The notes beneath the pieces are model-generated. The model was given only the letters and a program-made list of their open reading frames with translations, was not told the origin of the DNA and did not search any database. 64,000 nt of DNA from the NCBI GenBank assembly GCA_009193035.1, contig SWDT01000131.1:62001-126000 (forward strand), given 5' to 3'. The translations under genes and the position numbers were made by a program. Shown here piece by piece: positions 23,601 through 39,600 of this stretch; within the stretch, counting starts at the first letter, position 1; each line of letters starts with the position of its first letter. Origin of the DNA: Halicephalobus mephisto. Lineage: Eukaryota; Nematoda; Chromadorea; Rhabditida; Panagrolaimidae.

Positions 23601-24561
23601 CAACATCTTCTACATCATCTGGGCTCTGTTCTTACTGTACAATCCGGACCAATGTCTTTTCATGAGGAACTTTTCTCTCATGATGAAATTAATGGGGATG
23701 ATAAGACTTACTCTTATGGCCAGGATAATCGTCGATCCTGTTTTGAGCTTCATGACAGATTTCCAGGTAAGCGTTCAAGGAATTAAAATTATAAATTTTC
23801 AAAATTTACAAATTCTCAATTATCGGCATTTTGAGAAATTTATTGAAAAACACTGAATTTTATGAACACTTGCTGTGCGAAGATCTATGAAGTGGTCGAT
23901 ATCAAAATTAAAATCAAAATGAATGATGTAACAGTTTAATAAGCTAGTTTTTCTGAATAGTACTGTAGTAAATGGGGATGTGTTATTGGTTGGATGTCGA
24001 TAGTGTGACATCTTGGGAGTTCCTTGATTGGGCAGAAAACTGTTGGTTCCTACTGTTAGTAATTCAAGTATGTTTATCTTAACATAAGCATAGAACAAAG
24101 AAAGAAAAGATCCTTATTTAATCGAAGCCAAACTGGGTCCAGATCAGAGTTGGATTTTCTCAAAGATTAATTTTCTAATATTTTATTCTAATCTCCCAAT
24201 GTCGGCTGGACGGAGCTTCGGGCATTCTCTCTAGGCCGTTTCCGGTTTAATTCCGATCTTTATGCCTACAGTACGAACAAATTTATATTTTTATTTTATA
24301 TTCAAGTCGACCATTTCATAAATGTCGATGATGGTGTTTTAATAACGTTAAATTTTGCAGATAAAACGAGCAATTCTGGTGTTGCTGGGGTTGAAGAACA
24401 GCGTAAGTCCTATGGACTCCAAGAGGACATTCCAGAAGTCCACATCGGAGGAAAACTCCTCAGAATGTGCTCCAAATGGAAACCATACTGTGGAAGAAAG
24501 ACTTTCAACAATCAAAGGCAACTCTACAAAACGGACCTCCATCGAGGCGACCGATCCTTGA
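20669..24561 (+). CDS. Seven-transmembrane G-protein-coupled receptor, orphan
   Basis: Five exons join in frame (20669-20728, 22599-22843, 22887-23233, 23468-23766, 24361-24561) to give 383 residues. Seven hydrophobic segments lie roughly at residues 35-58, 71-97, 106-133, 148-172, 196-220, 250-276 and 285-310. TM2 carries NRSLGD (the conserved class A aspartate position). The end of TM3 reads LKLYAVARP where DRY is usual. TM7 has DPVLSF, a D-P-x-x-x-F form of NPxxY, followed by a basic helix-8-like QIKRAILVLLG. The C-terminal tail is rich in serine, threonine and lysine. This fits a nematode rhodopsin-like orphan receptor at the plasma membrane; ligand and subfamily are unknown. An acceptor-like CAAATCAG ends 8 nt before the ATG. 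The stop lies only about 190 bases from the converging gid-8 stop. Confidence 0.85.
21830..22445 (+). repeat. Intronic tandem array of roughly 70-bp units
   Basis: This lies inside intron 1 (20729-22598) of the receptor gene. Units contain GTGTAATTTCGAAATTATTT, TGATAAACATTTTCGAAAAT and TTCAGTTTTTAGAATTATAA. About nine copies with small indels are present. Each carries a cryptic TTTCAG. Confidence 0.75.
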
Positions 24562-24752
24562 AATTAGCTGCTCCAACCACAAATCCACGATCTCATCTTA
24601 TTCAAAAATTATTTGTGTAACATATTACGAGTCCTCGTGCCAGAGAACCAAAATCTTATTTGTCCAATTTCCCAAAGTTGGGTTTACAGTAAAAAATTCA
24701 TTTATGACTCGAAAACAAATACCATAATTAATATACGCGTTTTGCATTTTGT

Positions 24753-26617
24753 TCAGTAAAAATTAGCAACTCCACGATGAAGTTCGTCTTCAGGACAGAA
24801 CAAAGCTTTGGCAATTTTGGCCGCAGCGTCATTATCAGGTTGAGAAACAGTTTGACCTTTGGATTCAAGTTGTTGTTTGTTCCAAATAATCAATCGAAAA
24901 AGTTGTTCCAACTTAGAAGTCGGATTCCTGTCGTCGATGCCACAAATGAGAGAATTCACTTCAGCAGCCAGGATATTTCTTTGGTTCATGTCCATCAAGT
25001 ACCCAAATGGAGATTCTTCTGGTTTGTCAAAAACTAAAAGACCGTAAGTTTGTTCAAGTTTTTGCAGCAATTCCGGAGGCTGATCAGCAATGTGAACGAG
25101 ATGTTGCTGAGCAAATTGAAGAGCTTCTTCGACTTTTCTAGAATTTTTAACAATTCTATTTAAATTTGTACTTTTTGGCGAAATTTTAAATGTTTTTTTA
25201 TGAAAAAAGGTAATTTTCGGTCTAGTAACAAATGCAGTCATTATTGTGTTACGATGTTCGTCAAAAATGTCAAACATAGTAGAATTTGGATATAAAACAC
25301 CCTCTTGGGACAGGGTAAAACGTGTCTTATAAGAAAGGATACGTTGTAGAGGGGTATCTTATATCCAAGTTCTACTGTATTAAAAATTTCCGAAATTTCG
25401 AAACCATATATCTAAATTCTCTTAATTTTCAAATCCTCATATATCAAAATTCTCCCAATTTTCAAAAGCATATACAGTAGAACTAGGATATAAGACACTA
25501 CCTTGAGACAGAGTAAAACGTATATTACAAAAAAGGATATACTGTAGCAGAGGTCAATTTGAAGACAGACTAACCAAACTCACTCAAACCCTATGCTATA
25601 ATAAGAGATATCTTATAGCCGGGGGTATCTTGTATCCAAGTTCTACTGTATTTATGGAAATCTAAATAATTGTTGCAATTGTTACTGAGTCAAAAATTAC
25701 TTTTTTCCACGTGTACATTTGAATAGATTATCCAGACTACAGTAGTAAAATTGATTCTGAATTTGAAAATTGTTGTCTGAAGAAAAATTGGAAATTTTGA
25801 AAGATGTTATTTAAAAAATTAAGCTAGTTAAACTTCATTTAACTGAAGACTAATTTTTAATTTTAATTCCAAAAATTACTTTTTTTAATGTTTTTGTTTA
25901 ATTCTACGAATATTTAAAATTTGACCATAGGATGTTATATAAAAATACTGTTACCTAAAATAATTTCCGAAAAACTCACTTTTCTCTAATCAATTCCACC
26001 AATTGTTGCCGTAACAGCTGGAAATGAACTTTTGGACGATCTCTCAACAAAGTAGGAACATAATCATTGATTTGCTCGATGGCTTTCTGGATGTCGCCGT
26101 TGACGATAGAAGTTCTGATTTCGTAACGTTTATGAAGTCCAGGTTTTTCTTCTTCTGGGAAAGTTGAGTTAGATTCTTTGCATAACAATTCAGCAGCCTC
26201 TCTGTATCCTTCGCAAATCAGGAAATCCACAACCAAGGCATTGACTTTGGCGCTGTCGGCAGGAGGAATATCCTGACACATGTACTCCGAATACCAATCT
26301 AAAAATAAAATTTCATATATCAAAACTCTGTAAAAATAAAATTCCATATATCAAAACTCTATGAAAACAAAATATATATCAAAACTCTGTGAAAATTAAA
26401 TTTTATATACCGAAATTGTATAAAAATCAAGTTTCATATATTAAAACTCTATAAAAGTTATAAACTTACTTGAATTTGTGTCGATGTTGGGTTCGTAGTA
26501 GTTCGGGAGTTTAGGCAATCTCCTAGCAACACAATCTTCGTTTTGACAAGCACTCTCGCTCATCTGTGGTTTAAATTTTTTTCTCGAAGACCGTGAAGGT
26601 GAAGAATCACTTGACAT
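24753..26617 (-). CDS. gid-8: GID8 / TWA1 homologue, CTLH (GID) E3 ligase subunit
   Basis: Three exons (26617-26470, 26298-25980, 25137-24753) keep frame and give 283 residues. After a serine-rich N-terminus of about 55 residues comes a LisH-type helix pair (NALVVDFLICEGYREAAELL). A CTLH region follows (RYEIRTSIVNGDIQKAIEQI, LLRQQLVELIREKK), then a CRA domain with the family signature FDKPEESPFG (human GID8 has FDSPEESPFG). The human protein is 228 residues, so both ends are longer here. GID8 is a scaffold of the CTLH/GID ubiquitin ligase, which acts in cytoplasm and nucleus. An acceptor CAG directly abuts the ATG, suggesting spliced-leader addition. A 47-codon ORF lies 375 bases upstream on the same strand. 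Intron 2 (25138-25979) contains two MITEs. Confidence 0.93.
25276..25379. mobile_element. TA-flanked MITE, short copy
   Basis: The element is about 104 bases. The left end AGTAGAATTTGGATATAA and the right end TTATATCCAAGTTCTACTGTA are imperfect terminal inverted repeats, with TA at the outer edge as for Tc1/mariner target sites. It lies in gid-8 intron 2. Confidence 0.75.
25473..25650. mobile_element. TA-flanked MITE, longer copy of the same family
   Basis: The element is about 178 bases, from TACAGTAGAACTAGGATATA to TATCCAAGTTCTACTGTA. It shares GACA(C)GGTAAAACGT-type interior sequence with the copy at 25276-25379 but has an extra internal segment (about 25555-25620). The two copies sit in direct orientation 94 bases apart in the same intron. 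Confidence 0.75.
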
Positions 26618-26968
26618 CTGGATAAACTTGTTTTGAAGCAGAAATTAGAAATAATATATGAAATTTAAAAAATTCACGTGAGCGAAAAATTTTTCGAAAA
26701 ATTGATTCAAACTAAAGCCAGACAAATTGTGCGTTCGTGACATTAGGCCAAACAAAACTGTTTTTCATTGTTTTCGATGTTTTCAGTGTTGATAAATTTC
26801 GTCATAAAATTCTGATTTTTGAATTCTTTATTTTTTATTTTTTTCTATTTTAGTACATTATTACCGACTATATCTATCGTTTTTATTCGAATTTATTCAA
26901 ATTTGACGAAAATTGAAACGAAAATTTAATTTTTTATTTTTCGAATATTTTTAATTTTAAAAAACAGG

Positions 26969-26974
26969 TTTATT
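26969..26974 (-). terminator. Poly(A) signal AATAAA after the small ORF
   Basis: AATAAA on the minus strand lies 18 nt downstream of the TAA at 26992-26994. Confidence 0.45.
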
Positions 26975-26991
26975 TAATTTTTTAATTTCCT

Positions 26992-27135
26992 TTATTTTTT
27001 ACTTTCTATATGTGTCATTTCGATTTGTGTTTCGTAAGTATCATTTTTGATGTAGTTATCACTGAAAAAACCGGGCATTGTGTCCGTGACTAATCTTTGT
27101 TGAAAAATCAGTTCTTTGTCCTTTGCCTCTTCCAT
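26992..27135 (-). CDS. Small hypothetical protein, 47 codons, upstream of gid-8
   Basis: An ATG at 27135 opens 47 codons of clearly non-repetitive, codon-like sequence (MEEAKDKELIFQQRL, TMPGFFSDNYIKND) ending in TAA. An in-frame TAA precedes the start. An ATTACAG acceptor ends at 27171, 35 nt before the ATG. AATAAA at 26969-26974 lies 18 nt after the stop. The predicted peptide is soluble and charged, with no signal peptide or membrane segment, and I do not recognise it. It is on the same strand as gid-8 and ends 375 bases before that start, a spacing compatible with a nematode operon. It could instead be a terminal exon of an unseen transcript. Confidence 0.45.
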   Translation of the reverse strand: MEEAKDKELIFQQRLVTDTMPGFFSDNYIKNDTYETQIEMTHIESKK

Positions 27136-27217
27136 TCTGGTTTTCCGACTTTATTTTGTTTTTAATTTTTCTGTAATTATAAAAAATGTAATAAAATTAG
27201 TAGTTTTTTAGTAATGT

Positions 27218-27530
27218 AATTTTTCGGATATTTTAAATTAATTATCAGCGTTAGGGGATGGACATAGGGTTAGGTACCCCAAGTACCCCAATGTAGAAGT
27301 TCCATAATCCCTAAAAACATATTTGAAAAAAACTAATTTCAAAATCATCAAATTATTTTTGTTTCAAAAAATTCCGAAAATTCGTGTCGGGACAATTTCG
27401 AAGAAAATTTTTTTAATTTTTCGAAATATTATTATTTTTAATTTTTTATAATTATAAAAATTCTTAATTTCAGTTTCTGGTCTCAACTAGAAAATTTAGA
27501 AAATTCGCCTCAGGACCGTTTTGTAGGAAA
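27218..27530 (+). repeat. Roughly 310-bp repeat, copy 1 (intergenic)
   Basis: The segment containing ATTATCAGCGTTAGGGGATG, GGTTAGGTACCCCAAGTACC and CCAATGTAGAAGTTCCATAA is nearly identical to 30689-31000. Only a few differences were seen over about 300 bases. Confidence 0.85.
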
Positions 27531-27869
27531 TTTTTAAAAATTTTTAATTTTTTATAATTCCGAAAATGCTTAATTTCAGTTTCTGGTCCCGACTGGAAAA
27601 TTTAGAAAATTCGCCTTGAGACCAATTTTGTAATATAATTTTTGATTTCTGTTCTTTGAAAGTCTGGAATTTTCATAGATAATCTTCTTTTTTAACGATT
27701 TAAACTACGCCGTAGCCATTTCCGATGATTTCAGAGCTTTGTTTTTTATCAAAATTGGAAGTCGGAATTTGGACTTTTCGTTCTAAAACAATATTTATGA
27801 GTTTTTCTATTTCGAGAAAACGTCTTGTTTAAATTTATTGACTTTGATTCTGGATTTTTTGAGTCATAT

Positions 27870-28480
27870 CTAATTATCAAAAGTTCGAATTTCGATGTTG
27901 AACTTTAACTGTCAAAGTTGGTCATTAATTAGATATTAGACTTTGATGATCAACTTTAACAATTAATTTCGATGTTGAACTTTGATGATTAATGTTGACT
28001 TTAAACTTCGGTCATTAATTTCGATGTTAAACTTTGATGATCAACTTTAACAATTAATTTCGATGTTAAACTTTGATGATCAATTTTGACTTTAAACTTC
28101 GATAATTAATTTCGACATTGGACTTTGATGATCAATTTTGATTTCGAACTTTAACAGTTAATTTCAATGTTGGACTTTAATGATCAACTTTGATTTCGAA
28201 CTTCAATAATTAATTTCGATGTCGAATTTTGATCATCAATTTTGACTTTAAACTTCGATAATTAATTTCGATATTATACTTTGATGATCAACTTTAATTT
28301 CGAACTTTAACAGTTTATTTCAATGTTAAACTTTGATTTCAAATTTTAACAATTAATTTCGATGTCGAATTTTGATCATCAACTTTGACTTTAAACTTTT
28401 ATAATCAACTTTGACAATTAATTTTAATATCGGAATTTGATGTCGAACTTTGATTTTGAACTTTAATAGTTAATTTTGAA
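27870..28480 (+). repeat. Degenerate array of GATGTTGAACTTTGATGATC units
   Basis: Units of about 50-65 bases combine AATTAATTTCGATGT(T/C), GAACTTTGATGATCAA and TTTTGACTTTAAACTTCG. The reverse-complement family (CAAAGTTGATCATCAAAGTT) forms the array at 46.8-47.2 kb. 28480-28680 is plain A/T repeat (TTTATTAATTTTT) leading to the ALDH start. Confidence 0.65.
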
Positions 28481-28674
28481 AAAAATTTTTTAAAATTTAT
28501 TAATTTTTAGAAATTTTTAATTTTTTAAAATTTATTAATTTTTTGATTTTTAGAAATTTTTAATTTATTAATTTTTTGATTTTTAGAAATTTTTAAAATT
28601 TATTAATTTTTTAATTTTTAGAAATTTTTAAAATTTATTAATTTTTTGATTTTTAGAAATTTTTAATTTATTAA

Positions 28675-28681
28675 TTTTCAG
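28675..28681 (+). promoter_or_regulatory. Probable trans-splice acceptor before the ALDH start
   Basis: ATTTTCAG ends 14 nt before the ATG at 28696, with no upstream coding exon visible. In nematodes such a site commonly receives a spliced leader. Confidence 0.45.
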
Positions 28682-28695
28682 GAATTTTCACAATT

Positions 28696-32618
<3,923 letters not shown>

Positions 32619-32628
32619 CTGGTTTCTG

Positions 32629-32789
32629 TACACAAAAAAAAGTAACTTTTTGTTCCATAGTAATTGCAAAATTAACAAACATAATAATCGTCACAATTTT
32701 TTATAAATTTTTGACATTTGTGATGAAAATTAAGAAATAATAGTGACGATTTGCAATTGTTTTTGAATTAAAAGTTGCATTTCTGTGTA
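32629..32789. mobile_element. MITE of the TACACAAAAAAGTAAC family, first of a pair
   Basis: The element is 161 bases with ends TACACAAAAAAAAGTAAC and GCATTTCTGTGTA and internal AATCGTCAC / GTGACGATT. It begins 11 bases after the ALDH stop codon, so it must form part of that 3' UTR. Confidence 0.75.
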
Positions 32790-32858
32790 TAAAAACTTTG
32801 GATAGTGTCTTTTTCTGACTCAAACTCGGGGCTTTCTAGTCACTATCCAAAGTTTCTG

Positions 32859-33015
32859 TACACAAAAAAGTAACTTTTGTTCCATAGTAATTGCAAAATT
32901 AACAAACATAATAATCGTCACATTTTTTATAAATTTTTGACATTTGTGATGAAAATTAAAAAGTAATAGTGACGATTTGCAATTGTTTTTGAATTAAAAG
33001 TTACTTTTTTGTGTA
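32859..33015. mobile_element. MITE of the TACACAAAAAAGTAAC family, second of a pair
   Basis: The element is 157 bases with ends TACACAAAAAAGTAAC and GTTACTTTTTTGTGTA, which are perfect inverted repeats. Between the pair (32790-32858) is a palindromic linker ACTTTGGATAGTG...CACTATCCAAAGT. The same pair-plus-linker design recurs at 46.0 and 49.0 kb. Confidence 0.8.
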
Positions 33016-33626
33016 TTTGAAATTTTTGCAAAAATTAAACGCTAATTTCGAACTTTTTTAAAATATTTCTAGTCTTGTTTTGAAGTTTATTTTTGCAAAT
33101 ATCCTATATCTGGTCGGTTACTGTAATGTTAATTAGGATTGTTGAACGTCTATAAAGACAAATCTGTGATCGAGAATTTTCGTGTTGGGACATCTTTGTC
33201 CTGAACATTCGTGTTCCAATTTTTAATTTTAATGTTTATTTTAAATTTTTCGAATTTTTGAATTTTTTTATGTTTATTTTTTAATTTTCGAATTTTTTTA
33301 TGTTTATTTTAAATTTTTCGAATTTTTATATTTTTTATAATATTTATTTTTAAAATTCCGAAGTTTTATATATTTTTGAATTTTTAAATTTCCGAATTTT
33401 TATATTTATTTTTGAATTTTTTAATTTTTATTAACAATCAAGTCATGATTAATTCGATCAAAAAGATCTTTAAAAATTTCGGATAAACTAACTTGAGATG
33501 CCCGAAAAGTGAAAAACACGTAATTTTAGGGATTTACAGTAAGACATGTTTTTTGTGGCAGATTTTTGGCCCGTTTAAAATTATTTTTAAATGTACAAAA
33601 TTGAGCAAAAATTGAATGACTTTGGA

Positions 33627-36600
33627 TCATACTGTATACACAGGGGAGAATGCGGGGGTCCTCGTGGGGGGTTCTGGAGGTTCCCTGGGGGTGTAGGCAG
33701 GCAAGTCTCCGGAGCCACTCGAAGTGAATACAGTAGCATCTGAACAAGGAGAATCCTGACAAGATTCCTCGTAAGTCGGAGCCGCTCCCGGACAGCAAAA
33801 AGCCGGAGGGGAGCTGGGGGTCGGGGGCGGGAGTCTGATGGCGATGTCGTACGGTGGCGGAGGATGACAAGGAGCAGAAGGCCATCCAAGAAGATCACTT
33901 ACAGAAAGTCGTCTTCTGGAAATCGGTCGAGTTCTTTGTCGATTAGCTTCTGATCTTTGAGAATAAAGCCGACAACCAAAAGTTAGAAGAAAAACTGCAA
34001 AAAAGACTCCAATCGTGATTCCTGCCGCTAGGCCCGATGTCACTGAGACATGTTCTGAAAATTGCGAAATTGAATAATTCTAAAAAATTCCAAAATTGAG
34101 TAATTCTAAAAAATTCCGAAATTAAACAATTCTAAAAAATTCCAAAATTAAACAATTCTAAAAAATTCCAAAATTGAATAATTCTAAAAAATTCCGAAAT
34201 TGAATAATTCTAAAAAATTCCGAAATTAAACAATTCTAAAAAATTCCAAAATTAAATATTTCTAAAAAATTTCAAAATTGAATAATACTAAAAAATTCCG
34301 AAATTGAAGAATATTAGAAAATCTTTAAATTCTAAAAATATTCAGTAATTTTAAAAAGTTTCAAAATTTAAAGTTAAAGAAATTTTTGAATTTCAAAATT
34401 TAAGAAATATTTAAATTTCAAAATTTAAATAATTATAAAATCTAAGAAATATTTAAATTTTAGAATTCTAAAAATATTTAAATTTTAAAATTAAAGAAAT
34501 ATTTAAATTTTAGAATTCTAAAAATTATAAAATTTAAGAAATATTTAAATTTTAGAATTATAAAAATTATAAAATTAAAGAAATATTTAAATTTTAGAAT
34601 TCTAAAAATATTTAAATTATAAAATTTAAGAAATATTTAAATTTCAAAATTTAAATAATTATAAAATCTAAGAAATATTTAAATTTTAGAATTCTTTCTA
34701 AAAATATTTAAATTTTTAATTAAAGAAATATTTAAATTTTAGAATTCTAAAAATTATAAAATTTAAGAAATATTTAAATTTTAGAATTATAAAAATTATA
34801 AAATTAAAGAATAAAATTAAAGAAATATTTAAATTTTAGAATTCTAAAAATATTTAAATTATAAAATTTAAGAAATATTTAAATTTTAGAATTCTAAAAA
34901 TTATAAAATTTAAGAAATATTTAAATTTTAGAATTTTAAAAATTCGAAACTTACTGTCTTGGAGATCGTGAGCGTAGTACTTATCCCAGGATATCGGTTT
35001 GTAACTCTGATAAGGCCACATTGTTTTGTTTCCGAGAAATCCAGGAACAAAAGCGAAATTTCCGTCTTCACTGGTGGAAGCGTCAACAAGGATGAATCCG
35101 TTTGGATTAACGGAATCCGGTCCTTGGATAACCGAAAATTGAACAGATGGACGTGGTACAACTACAGATCCGTCGATGTGATTAGATGGAGGCTGATCAT
35201 GCCATTGGAATTCGGATTCTTGTTGTTGAATCAGTCGTCGACGTTCTGCCGCTTGATGAAGAGCCAGAATATGGGGTAGTCCTGGAGCGACCACCGGGGC
35301 AGGGGATTCTGGAACAGGGAAGGAAACTTGGTCTAAAAAATTAAAATTAAAAAACTTTAAAAATATCAAAAATAAATAATTTTAGAAAAATTTAGAAATT
35401 CTAAAAATATCAAAAATAAATAATTTTAGAAAAGTTAAAAAACTTTAAAAATCTCAAAAATAAATAACTTTAAAAATAAATAATTTTAGAAAAATTAAAA
35501 AACTTTACAAATTTCGAAAATAAATAACTTTAAAAATAAATAATTTTAAAAATAAACAACTTTAAAAATGAATCATTTTATAAAAATTAAAAAATTTTAA
35601 AAATTTCAAAAATAAATAACTTTAAAAATAAATAATTTTAAAAAATTGAATACTTTTGAAAAAATCTTAAATTTTAGAAATTAAATAATTTTAAAAAATG
35701 AATAGATTTAAAAATTATAATTTTTAAAAGTAATTGTAAAAATTAAAAATAAATTTTATCGCAGAATCGGTTTTACACAATTTTAATTTTTTAATTTTTA
35801 AGATTTTTAAATAAAATAATAAAATTGGGTCTTGACACGAAAATTATGAAATTATTAGTTTTGAATTGGAGCAAGTTTTAATCTTAGACTTTTTGCATAA
35901 AAGGACCAAGCCTGAGGGATCGGCTGGATCCAAAAAGGAAATCCAGTTTGATTATCGCCGCTTTATGGTTTTCACTTGTACGACCACCATCGTTTTGTAA
36001 AATACTACAATTCAAAAGTTGAGTAAAAACTTAGAAAAATTAAATTCATAAAAAAATTTAAAAATTTAATTTAAAAAAAAATAAATTTATTATAAAAATA
36101 AAAATATTTAAATTTAAAAAGTTTATAAATCTGGTCTTAAGAAGAAAAAAATAAAATTTATAAATGAAATAAAAATATTTTAATTTAAAGCTTATAAATA
36201 TGGTCTTAAGAAAAAAATTTAAAAAAAATAAAATTTATAAAAAAAATAAAAATATTAAAATTTAAAAAGTTTATGAATCTGGTCTTAAGAGAAAAATTTT
36301 AAAAAAAATAAGTTAAAAAAATAAAATTTATAAAAAAAATAAAAATATTAAAACTTAAAAAGTTTATGAATCTGGTCTTAAAAAAAATTTTCTAAAATAA
36401 TTTAAAAAAAATTAAATTTATTAAAAAAATAAAATATTAAAATTTAAAAAGTTTATGAATCTGGTCTTAAAAAAAATTTTCTAAAATAATTCAAAAAAAA
36501 AAATAAAATTTATTAAAAAAATAAAATATTAAAATTTAAAAAGTTTATAAATCTGATAAAGTATTAAAGTGGAATGTCTGGTCTTGGGGAGAAAAATGAA

Positions 36601-39600
36601 AAAGATTAATATTTGAGAAATAACTTCATAGAAATAACAAAGTAAAAAATTAAAGGAATTAAGACAGGATTGAAGAATTGACGACAGTTTTAATCTTATT
36701 TTTACTTTGAGTAATCGTAATCTTAGGAAGTAAAAAAATTTGAAAAATTGCAATTAATTTTTTCTGCTAGATATCCATGGCTTACGGTAGCTTCCAAAAT
36801 GGAGATGGATTAAGACTGCTGTCATCGGATCGTTTATTTTTTAAATTTTTACGTAATTTAACAAAAACAAAAGGATTAATGACTAATTTACATCAAAATA
36901 ATAATAATGTAAAAATTATAAATATTTCGTAAAGTTTAAAAATTCGTCTAAACACGAAAGTTTAGAATTTTCCAGTTGAGACAACAACTGAGACATTTTA
37001 GTTTTAAAATTGTTCTAAAAAATTTGAAAACTATATTGATAAAAAAATTAAAAAATTTTATAAAATTCGTCTCAACACGAAAGTTTAGAATTTTCCAGTT
37101 GAGACAACAACTGAGACATTTTAGTTTTAAAATTGTTCTAAAAAATTTGAAAACTATATTGATAAAAAAATTAAAAAATTTTATAAAATTCGTCTCAACA
37201 CGAAAGCTTAAAATTTTCCAGTTGAGACCTTAACTTGAGACATTTTAGTTTTAAAATTGTTCTAAAAAGTTTCAAAATTATACTGATAAAAAAAATTAAA
37301 ATATTTTATAAAATTCGTCTCAACACGAAAGTTTAGAGTTTTCCAGTTGAGACAACAACTGAGACATTTTAGTGTTAAAATTGTTCTAAAAATTTGAAAA
37401 CTATATTGATAAAAAAAATTTAAATATTTTACAAAATTCGTCTCGACACGAAAGTTTAGAATTTTCCAGTTGAGACCAGAAATTATAAAATTCTGAATTC
37501 ATATTATTTTAAAAATTTAAAAAATATAAATTTAAAAAAAATTAATTTTGAATCAGAAGCAGATGGTTGAATTTCTGAATTGTCTAAGATTCTCAAAAAT
37601 ATTCTATAATTGATGAATTTTGAATGGATGTCCTTGAGTTTCACATTCAGGAGATTGACAAATTGCTGTCGAAATGAGGAACAGTCAACAGAAAAGAAAA
37701 AAAATGAATCAATCATCGGTTTTTTAAACTTCTTCCATCTGATAAAAAAAATAAAAAATAAATTTACTTTTAAAAAAATAATTTTATTTAATTTAAAAAA
37801 AAATATTTTATTTAAAAAAATAAAAAATAAATTTACTTTAAAAAAAATAATTTAATTTAATTTAAAAAAAAATATTTTATTTAAAAAAAATTAAACTTTG
37901 TTTTTAAAAATCATATTTTATTTTAAAAAATTAAAAATTTTAAATTTTATTTTTTAAAAATTAAGAATTTTAAATTTTATTTTTTAAAAAATTAAAAATT
38001 TTAAATTTTATTTTTTAAAAATTAAAAATTAAGAATTTTAAATTTTATTTTTTAAAAAAATAATGAATTTTAAATTTTATTTTTTAAAAATTAAAATTAT
38101 AATTCATAAAAATCTTTAAAATTATCGTTTCAAAAACCAGCCTGTTTTCAACGTTCGTTTAATTTTTGTTTTTCCAAAAGAACACTATGCCAATATTTCA
38201 CTTACGAAATAAGCTAATAAAAAAGGAAAAAATTTCAACTAATTTCAACATTCTCTAAAAATAAAAAATTTCTCACATTTCAAAATTCGTCAAATTTCTT
38301 TCAATTTTTTTAAAAATAAATTTTCAAATTTTAAAATAAATCTGGAAAAATTTTTTTTAAAATTTAAAAATTAAAATTATTTTAAAAAAAATAAAATTAT
38401 TTAAAAAAAAATTAAAATTATTTAAGAAAATTAAAAATTAATTTAATAAAAAATTTTAAAATTATTTAAAAAATTTAAATTTATTTATGAAAAAAAATTA
38501 AAAATTAATTTAATAAAAAAAATTAAAATTATTTAAAAAAAATTAAAATTATTTAAGAAAATTAAAAATTAATTTAATAAAAAATTTTAAAATTATTTAA
38601 AAAAATTTAAATTTATTTATGAAAAAAATCGACTTATGCCCGGAGGCAAAAAAGTCTAAACTTCCATCACAAAGATATCTGTTCGAACTTTCTACAAGGT
38701 TATTTGATTAAAGCGATATTTTTGAGGAAATTGAAGCCGAAATTGTTGAAAAATCACGATGGAAAAACTGGTTCCACTATTTTCAGACGGCGGTTGCGCA
38801 AAAAAGACAAAACTAGCCCGGAACCGAATTTTCACTTTTTAAAAAAAAAGGTAATCACGTAACTTGGAAAAAGGACTCTATTCCATGTAGACTAATATAG
38901 TACTGAAAAAAATATCCCAAAAACAAATCCCTGATAGAGACAGTCAAAGTACTGTAAAAATAAAAAAAATATTTCAACATTTAAAAAAATATTTTAAAAA
39001 TTAAAAAAGAAATATTTTAAAAATTTAAAAATGTATTTTAAAATTTTAAAAAATATTTTAAAAATTAAAAAAAAATTAAAAATATTTAATAAATTAAAAA
39101 GAAGTATTTTAAAAATTAAAAAAAAATTAAAATTTTTAATAAATTAAAAAAAAATATTTTAAAAAATTTAAAAATGTATTTTAAAAATAAAATCAGATCT
39201 CGACGGGAAAATTTCCAAAAATTGGGATGAAGTTGATTACCTTCAGGATATGGTGGATTTAGTTTTGTAAATTTCGAAAATCATGCAAAATTTTTATTTT
39301 TTAGGTACATGTTAATTTTCGTTCAAAGAAAAAGTTAAAAAATGAATCTAATTCCCACCACGAAAATTTCGAAAATCATACAGAACTTTGATTTTTTAGG
39401 TACATATCAATTTTCTTTAAATTAATAATAAAAAAATAAAACTAATTCCCACCACGAAAATTTCGAAAATCATACAGAACTTTGATTTTTTAGGTACAAG
39501 TGAATTTTCGTTCAAAAAATAAAAAAAAAATGAATCTAATTCCCACCACGAAAATCCCTCAATATCATACAGAACTTTGATTTTTTAGGTTCAAATAAAT

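Noticed and set aside
24000..24300. Alternative exon in receptor intron 4
   Set aside because: The interval is of higher complexity (for example GGACGGAGCTTCGGGC), but exon 4 to exon 5 already joins in frame and no splice pair with open frame was found.
33526..33898. Alternative-frame proline-rich ORFs over the PY-motif exon
   Set aside because: The frame continuing from the membrane segment contains the PY motifs and a stop in good context; the other two frames start with non-ATG codons inside the exon. A GTAAGT within the exon (about 33896-33901) was considered as a donor and rejected because the frame beyond it is clearly coding.
36976..37233. 85-codon protein with internal repeat
   Set aside because: It is the translation of two 123-base tandem units; the frame depends only on the period being divisible by three.
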